Below, piece by piece: positions 63,981 to 64,000 of a DNA stretch of 64,000 nt. Positions within the stretch are counted from its first letter, which is position 1, and every line of letters starts with the position of its first letter. A model generated the notes under the pieces. The model ran no database searches. It was not told where the DNA came from and saw only the letters and a program-made list of their open reading frames with translations. This DNA comes from Blastomussa wellsi (lineage: Eukaryota; Cnidaria; Anthozoa; Scleractinia; Plerogyridae), in the NCBI GenBank assembly GCA_947652115.1, contig OX393568.1:7466798-7530797 (forward strand), written 5' to 3'. The translations under genes and the position numbers were made by a program.

Positions 63981-64000
63981 CCTCGTCTCCTGCATCTTCA

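Overview
This window looks like nuclear DNA from an early-branching animal. An anthozoan cnidarian, probably a stony coral, fits best. That placement is inference: it rests on AT-rich DNA, many short phase-consistent GT-AG exons, introns packed with short hairpin DNA transposons and tRNA-derived SINEs, and an animal-type Mutator-like transposase. No bacterial-style operons, rRNA genes or CRISPR arrays are visible. The only sequencing gap is 200 Ns at 40242-40441.

Three conserved host genes fill the window. (1) NEK1, a NIMA-related kinase, lies on + at 1305-30946. I traced 34 coding exons that join in one open frame of 1,240 codons, from the middle of the kinase domain to the natural stop; the first kinase exons lie before the window. 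(2) SPDL1 (Spindly), a kinetochore dynein-dynactin adaptor, lies on - at 44342-33466. Nine exons give a complete 657-residue protein that ends in the farnesylation box CPQQ. (3) GUF1, the mitochondrial EF4/LepA GTPase, lies on + from 44623. Seventeen exons give 569 residues, and the gene runs off the right edge. NEK1 and SPDL1 converge across 2.5 kb. SPDL1 and GUF1 are head to head, with 280 bp between start codons, and probably share a promoter. The proteins serve different systems: cilia and DNA damage signalling, mitotic dynein recruitment, and mitochondrial translation. I see no evidence that they form one pathway.

Mobile DNA accounts for most of the remaining structure. A Mutator-like transposase gene with apparently intact catalytic residues sits inside the 6.66-kb second SPDL1 intron. 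A 2.78-kb terminal-inverted-repeat element in the GUF1 intron between exons 4 and 5 carries a BEN-domain reading frame and five copies of a 214-bp tandem repeat, but no visible transposase. There are also several TTAA-flanked elements with related ends, a pogo/mariner-type TA-flanked element, a short Mutator-type element with a perfect 9-bp target duplication, a hairpin element split by a second element with an 8-bp target duplication, many tRNA-derived SINE copies, and one LINE 3' remnant.

The candidates most worth following for something undescribed are the BEN-carrying repeat-bearing transposon, the tRNA-like element nested in a hairpin element, and the intact Mutator-like gene inside SPDL1.
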